NCBI RefSeq assembly: GCF_006716645.1
Contig: NZ_VFPL01000001.1
Span: forward strand, 1,178,001 to 1,242,000
Reading direction: 5' to 3'
DNA: 64,000 bases
From: Arcticibacter tournemirensis
GTDB taxonomy: Bacteria > Bacteroidota > Bacteroidia > Sphingobacteriales > Sphingobacteriaceae
Below the pieces are notes generated by a model. The model was not told where the DNA came from and made no database searches. It worked only from the letters and a program-made list of their open reading frames with translations. Positions 17,228 to 26,867 of this stretch are shown in pieces; position 1 is the stretch's first letter, and each line of letters begins with the position of its first letter. The translations under genes were made by a program, and so were the position numbers.

Positions 17228-18259
17228 ATGAAAATATTATTCTTGTCGCATAACTTTTATCCCTTCATAGGAGGGATAGAAATTATCTCAGAGATTCTTG
17301 CCAGTACATTTGCAAATGCGGGACACGAGGTTCATGTTATTACCTGGACAAAAGATTCCCCGGGTGAAGCCTTTCCTTTTAAAGTATCAAGAAACCCGGG
17401 AATATTAAAGATTTTCAAAGCACATGCCTGGGCCGATCTGGTTTTCGAAAACAATCCGTGCCTGAGACTGGCATGGCCTGGAATATTCTTTAGTCGTCCT
17501 TCTGTTATTGCTTTGCACACCTGGATATCCAGATCAAACGGGAAGCTGGGCGTTCAGGACAGGATTAAATTTCGTTGGCTAAAGCGTGCGCATAAAGTTA
17601 TTGCTGTAAGTAATGCACTTCGTAAAAGTTGCTGGCCTAATGCAACGGTATTAGGCAATCCCTACAGGGCGAAAGAATTCAGGATATTATCGAATATTTC
17701 CCGAACAAAAGATTTCGTGTTTCTGGGGCGGCTCGTTTCCGATAAAGGAGTTGATCTTGCAATCAAAGCGATATATGAGTTTAAAATGGGCCTCAATAAT
17801 AGTGCCGCATCGCCTTCTTTAACTATTGTTGGTGATGGTCCTGAACGTACAAATCTCAAGCGACTGGTTGCAGACCTTAACATGGAGGATTCTGTGATTT
17901 TTACCGGGCCTCTGAGCGGGAGTGAGCTCGTTAAGTGTTTGAATCAGCATCGGTATCTTTTAGTTCCTTCAATATGGGAGGAGCCGTTTGGCGTTGTTGT
18001 GCTTGAAGGAATAGCATGTGGATGCATTCCGATTGTATCAGACGGCGGTGGACTTCCGGATGCAGTAGGCAAGGCAGGCATTACTTTCCGGAGGGGAGAT
18101 GTTGACGACCTTATTGCTTGTATCAGAAATATATATAATAATACTAAACTCGAAAAAGAACTGCTTGACTTTGCAGCCAGTCATCTCGGAGTTTTTCATC
18201 CGGACACTATTGGCCGTCAATATTTAGATGAAATAGAGGGAACGCTAAAAACTAAATAA
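17228..18259 (+). CDS. Family 4 glycosyltransferase
   Basis: A 343-residue GT-B retaining enzyme. The acceptor domain begins I-L-F-L-S-H-N-F-Y-P-F-I-G-G-I-E (residues 3-18). The donor domain shows F-L-G-R-L-V-S-D-K-G-V-D-L (about 165) and the E-x7-E signature E-E-P-F-G-V-V-V-L-E (about 245-255). Its stop overlaps the start of the next gene by one base (TAATG), suggesting coupled translation. It adds a sugar in the exopolysaccharide repeat unit; the donor is unknown. Confidence 0.9.
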   Translation: MKILFLSHNFYPFIGGIEIISEILASTFANAGHEVHVITWTKDSPGEAFPFKVSRNPGILKIFKAHAWADLVFENNPCLRLAWPGIFFSRPSVIALHTWISRSNGKLGVQDRIKFRWLKRAHKVIAVSNALRKSCWPNATVLGNPYRAKEFRILSNISRTKDFVFLGRLVSDKGVDLAIKAIYEFKMGLNNSAASPSLTIVGDGPERTNLKRLVADLNMEDSVIFTGPLSGSELVKCLNQHRYLLVPSIWEEPFGVVVLEGIACGCIPIVSDGGGLPDAVGKAGITFRRGDVDDLIACIRNIYNNTKLEKELLDFAASHLGVFHPDTIGRQYLDEIEGTLKTK

Positions 18260-19548
18260 TGTCTATGAAAGTATTGATATCTCACCCTACCAGTAATGAA
18301 TTCAACCGATCAGCAGCCTACGGGCTGCTGGAAGCCGGTCTTTTATCAGAATTTCATACTGCAATAGCACTATTTCCTGATACTATGCTGGACCGGATCA
18401 GTAATATTGGCCCTCTTTCTGAAATAAAGCGACGCAGCTTTAATACGTCGCTTAGGCCTTTAATACATACATGGCCTTGGCTGGAGATCGGAAGACAACT
18501 GGCATCGAAAGCTGGTTTGTCAAAGCTTGTAAAGCATGAAACAGGCGCATTTTCTGTAGATGCCGTTTACAGAAGTCTGGATAAAAAAGTGGCATCAAGA
18601 CTTAGAGCTGCGCAACAAAAAGGATTAACGGCCATTTATGCTTATGAAGATGGAGCTGTTTTTTCCTTTCCAAAAGCCAAGCAACTAGGGCTAGAATGCA
18701 TTTACGATCTGCCTATAGGATATTGGAGAGCGGCGCGACGGCTACTGGAGCCTGAACGTGAACGCTGGCCGGATTGGATACCAACTCTTTCGGGGCTTAC
18801 AGATTCGGACGCAAAGCTTGCCCGCAAAGATGAGGAATTAGCACTTGCTGACCGCATTTTTGTAGCCAGTCAATTTACTGCCAATACTTTGAAGGATTTT
18901 CCGGGTACTCTAGCACCTATTGAAGTTATTCCTTACGGTTTCCCCCCAGTCTCTGCACGGCGTGAGTATTCTTCCAAAACAGGGAAGTCTCCTTTAAAGC
19001 TTCTTTTTGTTGGTGGACTTTCTCAGCGGAAGGGAATCGCAGATCTATTTGCAGCCGTAGAGAACCTTGTTCCGTATGTTGAACTAACGGTGGTAGGACT
19101 TAAATCCACTAATAACTGTAAGGCACTGAATGATGCCCTAGAACGGCATCGGTGGATTCCAAGTTTAAGCCATGAAGGTATACTTAAATTAATGCGGGAG
19201 CACGACGTTCTTGTCTTTCCTTCACTCTTTGAAGGCTTTGGGCTGGTTATAACCGAAGCGATGTCTCAGGGCACTCCTGTTATAACTACCGAACGTACCG
19301 CCGGGCCGGATTTGATAGAGCATGGACGCAACGGGTGGCTAATAGAGGCAGGAAACACTTCTGCACTGCAAGAATCCATCGAAGATCTTATTTCTTCTCG
19401 TCATATAATTGCTCAAGCAGGACAGGAGGCGATGGAGGCGGCACGCAAGAGGCCGTGGTCTGTGTATTCACGGGAACTGGCACAAGCAATTTCACGGCAT
19501 CATGACCAAAAGGAAGGTTTAAGTGACATAAACATGAAGGCGTATTAA
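18259..19548 (+). CDS. Family 4 glycosyltransferase
   Basis: A 429-residue GT-B enzyme. The N-terminal domain includes I-Y-A-Y-E-D-G-A and a C-Y/I-Y-D-L-P-I-G-Y-W segment. The GT4 donor motif is L-L-F-V-G-G-L-S-Q-R-K-G-I (about 250), followed by F-P-S-L-F-E-G-F-G-L-V-I-T-E-A-M (about 320-335, the E-x7-E motif). The first ATG at 18259 overlaps the previous stop. Another in-frame ATG lies two codons later and is equally possible. It is 2 bp from the polymerase-like gene. Confidence 0.9.
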   Translation: MSMKVLISHPTSNEFNRSAAYGLLEAGLLSEFHTAIALFPDTMLDRISNIGPLSEIKRRSFNTSLRPLIHTWPWLEIGRQLASKAGLSKLVKHETGAFSVDAVYRSLDKKVASRLRAAQQKGLTAIYAYEDGAVFSFPKAKQLGLECIYDLPIGYWRAARRLLEPERERWPDWIPTLSGLTDSDAKLARKDEELALADRIFVASQFTANTLKDFPGTLAPIEVIPYGFPPVSARREYSSKTGKSPLKLLFVGGLSQRKGIADLFAAVENLVPYVELTVVGLKSTNNCKALNDALERHRWIPSLSHEGILKLMREHDVLVFPSLFEGFGLVITEAMSQGTPVITTERTAGPDLIEHGRNGWLIEAGNTSALQESIEDLISSRHIIAQAGQEAMEAARKRPWSVYSRELAQAISRHHDQKEGLSDINMKAY

Positions 19549-19550
19549 CA

Positions 19551-20957
19551 ATGAGCTTCTCTCAGAATATATATCCAGAGCGTGACGAACGTTACGATGT
19601 CACTTTACAACAGCAAAAGTGGTTGCCGTGCACCGTCGAGATCAGTCGAACCAACCATTTACTTAAGCAGTCTGTTTGGCTATTTTTCTTTCTCTTGCTT
19701 TTTGAAGGTGCGTTGCGGAAGTGGTTCCTGCCCAGCTTGGCAACACCATTGCTTGTTGTGAGAGACCCGCTTGCTGTATGGCTGATTGCCGTGGCGTGGA
19801 AACGAAATCTCCTTCCCTCAAACGTATACCTAATTGGGATGGCTGTATTTGGATTTACAGGGCTGATTACAGCGGTCTTTCTCGGTCACGGGAATCTGCC
19901 GGTGGCCGTATATGGCGCCAGAATTCTGCTGATTCACTTTCCGGTAATGTTTATAATCGGCAGGGTTTTCACTGCCCATGATGTTGTTAAAATAGGGAAG
20001 GCTATGTTATGGATATCGATACCGATGATTGTGATTACAGCCCTTCAGTTTTATAGTCCTCAGTCAGCCTGGGTGAATCGGGGAGTGGGAGGGGATATGG
20101 AAGGATCTGGTTTTAATGGAGGAGCGATGGGTTATTTCAGGCCGTCAGGGACTTTTTCCTTTACCACTGGCAACACTCTTTTCTTTAGTCTTTTGGCCCC
20201 CTTTGTTTTTTACTTCTGGTTACAGCCGAAAGGAACATCCCGCCTACTGCTTATCGCTGCTACCTTGAGCCTTTTTGCTTCTATTCCTATTTCAATCAGC
20301 CGCGGTTTATTATTTCAGGTAGGAGTTACTTTAATATTCACTATTCTGGCAACTGCTAAAAATCCTAGGTACATACGGCATATTCTGACAGCTGTTATCG
20401 CTAGCTTCCTTGTTTTTGCGATCTTAAGCAACACAGAGTTTTTTCGCACTGCAACGGAAGTGTTTTTTGCCCGGTTTGAAAGTGCCAGCGACGATGAAGG
20501 AGGGCTAAAGGGAACTTTAGTCGACCGCTTTCTCGGAGGGTTACTCAGCGCTGTATCAGAATCAGATAATCAGCCCTTCTGGGGGTATGGAATAGGTATG
20601 GGAACAAACGTAGGCAGCATGCTCTTGACCGGCGACCGCGAGTTTTTGATTGCAGAAGGTGAATGGGGTAGGTTGATTGGAGAAATGGGGCCTCTGATGG
20701 GACTGGGAGTGATCATCATCCGCCTGGGCTTTTGTTCGGAAACAGCTATTTTGAGCTATAGAAAGGTACTGGCAGGAGATATGCTGCCGTGGATACTTCT
20801 CAGTGCAGGCGTATTGATCATCCTGCAAGGACAATGGGCACAGCCAACAACACTGGGATTCAGTACCTTCATGGGAGGATTAATACTTGCTTCCCTTCAG
20901 GAGCCTTATAAATTAAGATTACGGATAGATAATAACGCCAGTCCTGCGTCTGCCTAA
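19551..20957 (+). CDS. Wzy-like polymerase / O-antigen ligase-like membrane protein
   Basis: A 468-residue integral membrane protein. After about 45 soluble residues come roughly ten hydrophobic segments and a large periplasmic loop (about 310-390) with F-W-G-Y-G-I-G-M-G-T, typical of the Wzy/WaaL superfamily. Many Bacteroidota homologues in exopolysaccharide loci share the L-R-K-W segment after the first membrane helix. It should polymerise flipped repeat units in the periplasm. The identity rests on topology and context, since primary sequence is poorly conserved. It is the only polymerase candidate in the operon. Confidence 0.75.
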   Translation: MSFSQNIYPERDERYDVTLQQQKWLPCTVEISRTNHLLKQSVWLFFFLLLFEGALRKWFLPSLATPLLVVRDPLAVWLIAVAWKRNLLPSNVYLIGMAVFGFTGLITAVFLGHGNLPVAVYGARILLIHFPVMFIIGRVFTAHDVVKIGKAMLWISIPMIVITALQFYSPQSAWVNRGVGGDMEGSGFNGGAMGYFRPSGTFSFTTGNTLFFSLLAPFVFYFWLQPKGTSRLLLIAATLSLFASIPISISRGLLFQVGVTLIFTILATAKNPRYIRHILTAVIASFLVFAILSNTEFFRTATEVFFARFESASDDEGGLKGTLVDRFLGGLLSAVSESDNQPFWGYGIGMGTNVGSMLLTGDREFLIAEGEWGRLIGEMGPLMGLGVIIIRLGFCSETAILSYRKVLAGDMLPWILLSAGVLIILQGQWAQPTTLGFSTFMGGLILASLQEPYKLRLRIDNNASPASA

Positions 20958-20969
20958 TATCTGATATCC

Positions 20970-21956
20970 ATGAAAGAAGTTATATTGATTTTCAGAAAGC
21001 CGTTTCCCGGCCAATTCAGTATTGAATATCTTTTCTATTCCGTTTCAAAATACCTCAGTAGCAATAATATCCGTATCTCTAATTTGCAACTGTCTTATTA
21101 TAGCAAAGGATTAACAAACAGAGTACTCAACGTATTCACTTTGCTGTCGAAAAAAAAGAAGATTGTTCATGTTACTGGGGACGTTCATTATGCGATACTG
21201 GGAGCCTTATTCTGCAAGAGAATTCTTACCATTCACGATTTTAATTTCATGCAGGATAAGAGCGTTTTGGCAAGAACAATATATTGGTTGTTTTGGATAT
21301 ACCTGCCCGTGAAGTTCTCACATAAAATAACTGTTATTTCTGAAAGTACAAGGCAGGAATTATTGAAGTATGTTAAAATAAAAAGCAGTAAAATCCATGT
21401 TATAGGCGATTTTATTGATGATATATATAAACCTGTAAAGAAGGAGTTCAATAAAACCAATCCCCGGATATTACAAATAGGAATCACATTTAATAAGAAT
21501 CTGGAGCGATTGGCTGAAGCTTTAAAAGGAATCGATTGTACCTTGGTAATTATTGGCAAACTCCCGGAGGCCATATCAGGTAAGCTTAGGGACTGTAATA
21601 TAGTTTACGAGAATAGATACGACCTTTCAACCGAAGATCTGTTTGATGAATATGTAAATAGTGATCTGCTTTGTTATGTCTCTACAAGCGAAGGATTTGG
21701 GATGCCTATATTGGAAGCGCAGGCAGTTGGAGTCCCTGTAATTACTTCCAATTGTTCTTCAATGCCCGAAGTTGGGGGGGCAGGAGCGGTTTTTGTTGAT
21801 CCGTTTAGTGTTGTTTCTATAAGGAATGGCGTTATGAACATTCTGGAAGATGAGCGGCTCAGGGAGAATGTTATAAACGCCGGGTTTGAAAATATTAAGC
21901 GCTTTTCGAAGGAAACTATAGCCGACCATTACCTAAATCTGTACAAGAGTTTTTAA
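20970..21956 (+). CDS. Family 4 glycosyltransferase
   Basis: A 328-residue GT-B enzyme. It starts E-V-I-L-I-F-R-K-P-F-P-G-Q-F-S-I-E. It continues with T-I-H-D-F-N-F-M (about 89-96) and I-T-V-I-S-E-S-T-R-Q-E (about 115-125), as in mannosyltransferase-like GT4 proteins. The donor domain carries Y-V-S-T-S-E-G-F-G-M-P-I-L-E-A-Q (about 232-247). It is 12 bp after the polymerase gene. Sugar specificity is unknown. Confidence 0.9.
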   Translation: MKEVILIFRKPFPGQFSIEYLFYSVSKYLSSNNIRISNLQLSYYSKGLTNRVLNVFTLLSKKKKIVHVTGDVHYAILGALFCKRILTIHDFNFMQDKSVLARTIYWLFWIYLPVKFSHKITVISESTRQELLKYVKIKSSKIHVIGDFIDDIYKPVKKEFNKTNPRILQIGITFNKNLERLAEALKGIDCTLVIIGKLPEAISGKLRDCNIVYENRYDLSTEDLFDEYVNSDLLCYVSTSEGFGMPILEAQAVGVPVITSNCSSMPEVGGAGAVFVDPFSVVSIRNGVMNILEDERLRENVINAGFENIKRFSKETIADHYLNLYKSF

Positions 21957-21990
21957 TCTGTCTATTGTTATTTCATTCACCTTCTTGAAA

Positions 21991-23157
21991 ATGAATATGA
22001 AAATATTACACGTAATAGGATGTTTTGATAAAAAAAATGGAGGTGTATACTCTGCCATAACTTCAATAACGGATATGGAAAGATCGTTGGGTTTTACCAG
22101 TGATATCCTATCAATAAGATCCGATGACCAACAGTACGATTCACGTTTTTTCAATGGCCAGGTCAATCTGTTTAACCGGAGTTTTCCCTACGTGTTCAGC
22201 CCATCAAAAGAGGCTGAGCGATGGATGGAGTTAAACATTGAGAGATATGATCTTGTAGTCTTGCATGAAGTCTGGGCAATATTAGCCGTTAGAGTAGCTT
22301 CAATCGCCAAAAAACACCAAGTAAAATATGTTATATGGCCTCATGGTTCTCTTGATCCGTTTGATCTCAAAAAGAAGAGTTTTTTGAAGAAGATACTTGG
22401 GAATATAGTTATCAAAGGTATAACTGCCAATGCGAGCGCTATTTGCTGTACGTCAAACATCGAAAAAGATGTTCTGGAAACCTATAACGACCAGAAGAAT
22501 GTTAGTATTAGTGTGCTGCCGCTGCCTATCGAATTTAATGCCGAGGGAAGCAGGGAGAGGTTCAGAGATAAACATAATCTATCAGCCAATACGTTTGTGT
22601 TTCTTTTTTTATCAAGAGTTGATTATAAAAAGGGACTTGATCTATTTCTACGTGCTTATAAGCGTTTTTTGGACATCAACAATGATATAGACGTAAAGTT
22701 GATAATTGCAGGCAAAGGTAACCGGGCATACGAAACTTATATTAACGGGCTAATTGCCGAAATGCGATTGTCGGCATACATATATTCTGCAGGGTTCCTT
22801 TCCGGTACAGACAAAGCCGATGCATTTGCTGCTTCTGATTGTTTCATTCTCCCCTCTATGAACGAGAATTACGGCATTTCAGTGATTGAAGCCCTGCAGT
22901 CGAATCTTCCGGTGCTTATCTCCGACAATGTCTATATATGGAAAGATATCATTCCTGCCGGAGGCTGGGTTTGCGAACATAACGTTGATTCAATATTAAG
23001 TAGCCTGAATGTCATTCATCGTGAATTTACCAGCAAACAGATAAGAATGAAGCGTCCTGCCAAAGTGGGCGGGAATTTTAAAAAAGACCAGCTGATCAGC
23101 TTGTATTCTGATTTCTACGACTTAGTAATAAATAAACAAGAAGTAATATTCAGCTAA
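21991..23157 (+). CDS. Family 4 glycosyltransferase
   Basis: A 388-residue GT-B protein. It begins M-N-M-K-I-L-H-V-I-G and carries G-G-V-Y-S-A-I-T and W-P-H-G-S-L-D-P-F-D in the N-terminal domain. The donor domain has F-L-S-R-V-D-Y-K-K-G-L-D and L-P-S-M-N-E-N-Y-G-I-S-V-I-E-A. The ATG at 21991 is preferred to the in-frame TTG two codons upstream; the ATG at 21997 is also possible. It is 2 bp from the acetyltransferase gene, so clearly in the operon. W-P-H-G-S-L-D-P resembles transferases that act on undecaprenyl-linked intermediates in other loci. Confidence 0.9.
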   Translation: MNMKILHVIGCFDKKNGGVYSAITSITDMERSLGFTSDILSIRSDDQQYDSRFFNGQVNLFNRSFPYVFSPSKEAERWMELNIERYDLVVLHEVWAILAVRVASIAKKHQVKYVIWPHGSLDPFDLKKKSFLKKILGNIVIKGITANASAICCTSNIEKDVLETYNDQKNVSISVLPLPIEFNAEGSRERFRDKHNLSANTFVFLFLSRVDYKKGLDLFLRAYKRFLDINNDIDVKLIIAGKGNRAYETYINGLIAEMRLSAYIYSAGFLSGTDKADAFAASDCFILPSMNENYGISVIEALQSNLPVLISDNVYIWKDIIPAGGWVCEHNVDSILSSLNVIHREFTSKQIRMKRPAKVGGNFKKDQLISLYSDFYDLVINKQEVIFS

Positions 23158-23159
23158 TC

Positions 23160-23768
23160 ATGACAGAGTACCAAAATTTATCATCGTTTACGGTTCCCGG
23201 CGATTTTCGGGGCCGGTCAAAGTTCGTCGTTCAACTGTGGTGGATTGTTCAGGATACGCTATTTGCATGGTCGCCACAGGTGTTTTTTGGCTGGCGCAGG
23301 TTCTTGCTTCGCATGTTTGGGGCTAAAATAGGAAAAGGAGTTTCGATAAGGCCTTCCGTAACTATAACCTATCCCTGGAAAGTGTCTATCGGAGACTATT
23401 CATGGATAGGCGATGATACAGTTTTGTATAGCCTTGGTGAAATAAATATAGGTTCGAATGTGGCAATTGCGCACAAAGTATATCTGAATACAGGGACACA
23501 TGATTATAAGGTACCATCTTTTGATATCTGTTCTCATTCAATTACAATCGAAGACGAGTGCTGGATCACCAGCGATGTTTTTATAGCCCCTGGTGTAACA
23601 GTGGGTAAAGGTTCTGTAGTAGGGGCAAGAAGTACAGTATTGAAAAGCCTGCCTCCGGGAAAGGTGTGCGTTGGTTATCCTGCAAAACCTGTAAAAGACA
23701 GAATACCTCTGGAAAAACCAGCAACGCAAAAAATATCTAACGAGAAGGCGGAATCCGTTTTTCTATAA
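23160..23768 (+). CDS. WcaF-like hexapeptide acetyltransferase
   Basis: A 202-residue left-handed beta-helix protein. A conserved N-terminal part (F-R-G-R-S-K-F-V-V-Q-L-W-W) precedes hexapeptide repeats from about residue 55 to 175. It contains the catalytic-region pattern N-T-G-T-H-D-Y (about 117-123), shared by WcaF of colanic acid synthesis and Wzb/NodL-type transferases. It probably O-acetylates a sugar of the repeat unit with acetyl-CoA. Length matches WcaF (about 180-200). It is separated by only 2 bp and 12 bp from its neighbours. Confidence 0.88.
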   Translation: MTEYQNLSSFTVPGDFRGRSKFVVQLWWIVQDTLFAWSPQVFFGWRRFLLRMFGAKIGKGVSIRPSVTITYPWKVSIGDYSWIGDDTVLYSLGEINIGSNVAIAHKVYLNTGTHDYKVPSFDICSHSITIEDECWITSDVFIAPGVTVGKGSVVGARSTVLKSLPPGKVCVGYPAKPVKDRIPLEKPATQKISNEKAESVFL

Positions 23769-23780
23769 AATCTTTATCTG

Positions 23781-24845
23781 ATGCTAAAAGTTTTAATAAC
23801 AGGCGGTTCTGGATTTATTGGGACGAATCTGATAGAAAGTCTGATATCAGATAATGTTCAGATCCTTAACGTTGACAAGGTAAAACCCGTGATTGATAGT
23901 CATGTGTCCTATTGGAGGCGAACGGACATTTTAGATCATAAAAATCTTGAGGAGATTATTACTCAATTCAATCCGGAGGTCATTGTTCATCTTGCGGCTG
24001 TTACAGATCTCGATGGCAAAACACTCTCTTATTACCGGACTAATTTTGAAGGTACAAAGAATGTCATTGATATTGCTGCGAAACTACCTGCGTTAAGGAA
24101 GGTGATTTATACCTCGTCGATGTACGTATGTCGGCCCGGACTAATACCATCTGACTATGATACATATAAACCTCATACCCTCTATGGAGAAAGCAAAGTA
24201 AAGGGAGAGTTATTAGTGAAAGCGATCAAAGATGCCACTTACAACTGGATCATCATACGACCTACATCTATCTGGGGACCATGGTTTAAGATTCCATATA
24301 TCGATTTTTTTGATGTAGTTTATAAAGGCAGATACGTCAATTTTGGAAAAACCTGTACAAAGACCTATGGATATATTGGTAATACTGTTTTTCAACTTAG
24401 AAAGTTAATATCTGCGGAAGGTGTGCATAAAAGGACTTTCTATCTCGGCGATCGCCCGGCAATCCCGATAAGCGATTGGGCGAATGAAATTTCTCTAGAA
24501 ATGGGTAAGGGCAAAATCAAGTCTGTTCCCTTTGCTCTAATAAAGTGTGCGGCGATTGCAGGCGATATACTGGGTGGCTTGAAAATAAAGTTTCCTATGA
24601 CAAGCTTCAGGCTTGCCAATATGAAAACAAATAATGTTCTGCCGCTAGACGATATATACCAGGTTGTTGATGAACTGCCGTTTACACGACTTGAAGGTGT
24701 CCGTAATACATTAAAGTGGTTGAAATCGCACCGCGGCTATAATATCAAAATGAAAGATATGTCTGATCTGCGGGGTGACAATGTCCCATCTGTAAATGGC
24801 TTTTCCGGTGAAACGGAAACAACCGTAAGAGCCGTAGTTCAATAA
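23781..24845 (+). CDS. NAD-dependent epimerase/dehydratase (extended SDR)
   Basis: A 354-residue extended SDR. The nucleotide-binding motif is T-G-G-S-G-F-I-G (residues 7-14), followed by H-L-A-A-V-T-D (about 71) and the catalytic Y-G-E-S-K (about 136-140). The middle and C-terminal parts resemble 3-beta-HSD-like and sugar-nucleotide SDRs of exopolysaccharide loci. They lack the G-H-T-G-F motif of CDP-glucose 4,6-dehydratase and the N-V-F-G style of GDP-fucose synthase, so neither can be claimed. The substrate is probably a nucleotide sugar used in this operon. It ends 28 bp before rfbF. Confidence 0.8.
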   Translation: MLKVLITGGSGFIGTNLIESLISDNVQILNVDKVKPVIDSHVSYWRRTDILDHKNLEEIITQFNPEVIVHLAAVTDLDGKTLSYYRTNFEGTKNVIDIAAKLPALRKVIYTSSMYVCRPGLIPSDYDTYKPHTLYGESKVKGELLVKAIKDATYNWIIIRPTSIWGPWFKIPYIDFFDVVYKGRYVNFGKTCTKTYGYIGNTVFQLRKLISAEGVHKRTFYLGDRPAIPISDWANEISLEMGKGKIKSVPFALIKCAAIAGDILGGLKIKFPMTSFRLANMKTNNVLPLDDIYQVVDELPFTRLEGVRNTLKWLKSHRGYNIKMKDMSDLRGDNVPSVNGFSGETETTVRAVVQ

Positions 24846-24873
24846 AAATCAAAATACTTAAATACTTAAGCAT

Positions 24874-25707
24874 ATGAAAGCAGTTATACTTGCAGGGGGC
24901 TACGGTACCCGTATCAGCGAAGAAAGTGGCGTTCGTCCAAAACCAATGGTTGAAATTGGGGGCAAGCCTGTGTTATGGCACATCATGAAAATTTATTCCT
25001 GTTATGGGATAAACGATTTTATCATCTGTTGTGGATATAAGGGCTATGTAATTAAAGAATATTTTGCGAATTATTTTCTTAACAATTCGGATGTCACATT
25101 TAGTATGTCTGACAATTCGATGGAAGTTCACAGAACTGAAACAGAACCCTGGAACGTCACACTGGTAAATACAGGATATAACACGATGACTGGCGGTCGT
25201 TTAAAACGGGTTAAAGACTACATAGGAGATGAAGCCTTTTGTATGACTTATGGCGACGGATTGAGTAATGTAAATATTGCTGAACTAATTGATTTTCACC
25301 GGTCAAATGGTAAGTTGGCTACACTCACGGCGGTTCAGCAACCAGGAAGGTTCGGTGCATTCACTTTATCGTCTGAAGAAACTACCATTAATCATTTTCA
25401 GGAAAAACCTAATGGATCGGAAATGCCCTGGATAAATGGCGGCTTCTTTGTATTAGAGCCGGAAGTGATCGACTATATAGATGATGACAGTTCTATATGG
25501 GAGCAGCAGCCTCTCGAAATGCTCGCCAGGAGCGGGCAGTTATCGGCCTTCCGCCATACCGGGTTTTGGCAGCCAATGGACACTTTGCGTGATAAGAACG
25601 TGTTACAGGAATTATGGCAGAACGGAAAAGCGCCCTGGCACGAACAAGCTATTTTAAAACAAAAGCTCCCGGTTGATGTGGCTCATTTAAATCGTCTGAC
25701 TATCTAG
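24874..25707 (+). CDS. rfbF: Glucose-1-phosphate cytidylyltransferase
   Basis: A 277-residue nucleotidyltransferase starting [13 protein letters not shown] and [12 protein letters not shown], then [10 protein letters not shown] with the metal-binding D near residue 129. These are diagnostic of RfbF, which makes CDP-glucose from CTP and glucose 1-phosphate. It is about 20 residues longer than typical (257) at the C-terminus. It normally feeds RfbG (CDP-glucose 4,6-dehydratase), but no RfbG is recognisable nearby. It leads the cassette 24874-31154. Confidence 0.93.
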   Translation: MKAVILAGGYGTRISEESGVRPKPMVEIGGKPVLWHIMKIYSCYGINDFIICCGYKGYVIKEYFANYFLNNSDVTFSMSDNSMEVHRTETEPWNVTLVNTGYNTMTGGRLKRVKDYIGDEAFCMTYGDGLSNVNIAELIDFHRSNGKLATLTAVQQPGRFGAFTLSSEETTINHFQEKPNGSEMPWINGGFFVLEPEVIDYIDDDSSIWEQQPLEMLARSGQLSAFRHTGFWQPMDTLRDKNVLQELWQNGKAPWHEQAILKQKLPVDVAHLNRLTI

Positions 25708-25766
25708 TATTTACCTTCTGCCTGCGATCGATTTATCTCTTTATTAACAGAAACCAAATTATTCTT

Positions 25767-26858
25767 GTGAAAATTTTAATAACCGGAAACATGGGGTATG
25801 TCGGGCCCGGTGTTGTAAGCCAGCTACGTGCTGCATTTCCCGATTCTATATTGATAGGTTACGATATGGCCTATTTCGCGACATGTTTAACAAACGCAGA
25901 TGTTTTGCCTGAAAGTAAACTGGATGTGCAGTTGATGGGAGACGTAAGAGAAATGCCAGCTGAAGTTTTGGAGGGAGTGGATGTTGTGGTTCATCTGGCG
26001 GCCATATCGAATGATCCTATGGGTAATCAATATGAAGATATTACAATGGAGGTTAATTATAAGTCGAGTCTGCGTATAGCGCGTCTAGCAAAAAGAGCAG
26101 GAGTCAGAGCTTTCATATTTGCCTCCAGTTGCAGCGTTTACGGAGCTGGACAGGATGATGCGAAAGCAGAAGGAGCTTTGCTTAATCCGCTAACGGCTTA
26201 TGCTCGTTCTAAGGAATCTACTGAGAAAGCACTGAAGCAGATTGCCGGAGACGGCTTTACTGTGACATGTTTACGGTTCGCCACTGCCTGCGGCATGAGT
26301 CCTCGCTTACGTCTCGATCTTGTTTTGAATGACTTTGTAGCGAGTGCCGTAGCGTCTGGTAAGATAACCATATTAAGCGATGGCAGTCCCTGGCGGCCGC
26401 TTATACACGTACGCGATATGGCAAGAGCTATCGAGTGGGCGATTGGCCGGCCCTCTATTGAAGAAACGGAGTTTCTGGCTGTAAATGCCGGTAGTAATGA
26501 GTGGAACTATCAGATAAAAGACCTCGCTGAAGCCGTAGCTGCCGTTATCCCTGGCATAGCGTTAAGTATCAATAAAGATGCTGCTCCTGATAAACGGTCA
26601 TACAGAGTTAATTTCGATCTTTTTAAATCATTGGCTCCCAATCATCAGCCGCTTTATTTGTTGCATCAGACTGTTGTAGATCTGTATGAGGCACTTGTCG
26701 CAATGGGTTTTAAAAATGCAGATTTCAGAGACTCCCGGTTGATGCGTCTAAAAGTACTAACAGATTTACAGAACAGTAAACTCGTTAACAGCGATCTGCG
26801 GTGGAGCGATAGAAGTTCCAAAACAGAGTTTTCTCACTCAGTAATCCACAATATATAA
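25767..26858 (+). CDS. NAD-dependent epimerase/dehydratase (extended SDR)
   Basis: A 363-residue SDR with a GTG start at 25767. The Rossmann motif is T-G-N-M-G-Y-V-G (6-13), an unusual loop compared with the common T-G-x-x-G-F-I-G. It is followed by V-V-H-L-A-A-I-S-N-D (about 74-83), S-S-C-S-V-Y-G (about 118-124) and the catalytic Y-A-R-S-K (about 144-148). It is probably a dehydratase/epimerase/reductase acting on a CDP-sugar, because it is placed between rfbF and the rfbC-like gene. Its C-terminal M-R-L-K-V-L-T-D-L tail is seen in SDRs of similar cassettes. The exact reaction cannot be assigned. Confidence 0.83.
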   Translation: MKILITGNMGYVGPGVVSQLRAAFPDSILIGYDMAYFATCLTNADVLPESKLDVQLMGDVREMPAEVLEGVDVVVHLAAISNDPMGNQYEDITMEVNYKSSLRIARLAKRAGVRAFIFASSCSVYGAGQDDAKAEGALLNPLTAYARSKESTEKALKQIAGDGFTVTCLRFATACGMSPRLRLDLVLNDFVASAVASGKITILSDGSPWRPLIHVRDMARAIEWAIGRPSIEETEFLAVNAGSNEWNYQIKDLAEAVAAVIPGIALSINKDAAPDKRSYRVNFDLFKSLAPNHQPLYLLHQTVVDLYEALVAMGFKNADFRDSRLMRLKVLTDLQNSKLVNSDLRWSDRSSKTEFSHSVIHNI

Positions 26859-26867
26859 TCCAGTAAC

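Noticed and set aside
23781-24845. GDP-fucose synthase or CDP-glucose 4,6-dehydratase
   Set aside because: The diagnostic N-terminal motifs of either enzyme are not present; only a general SDR call is safe.
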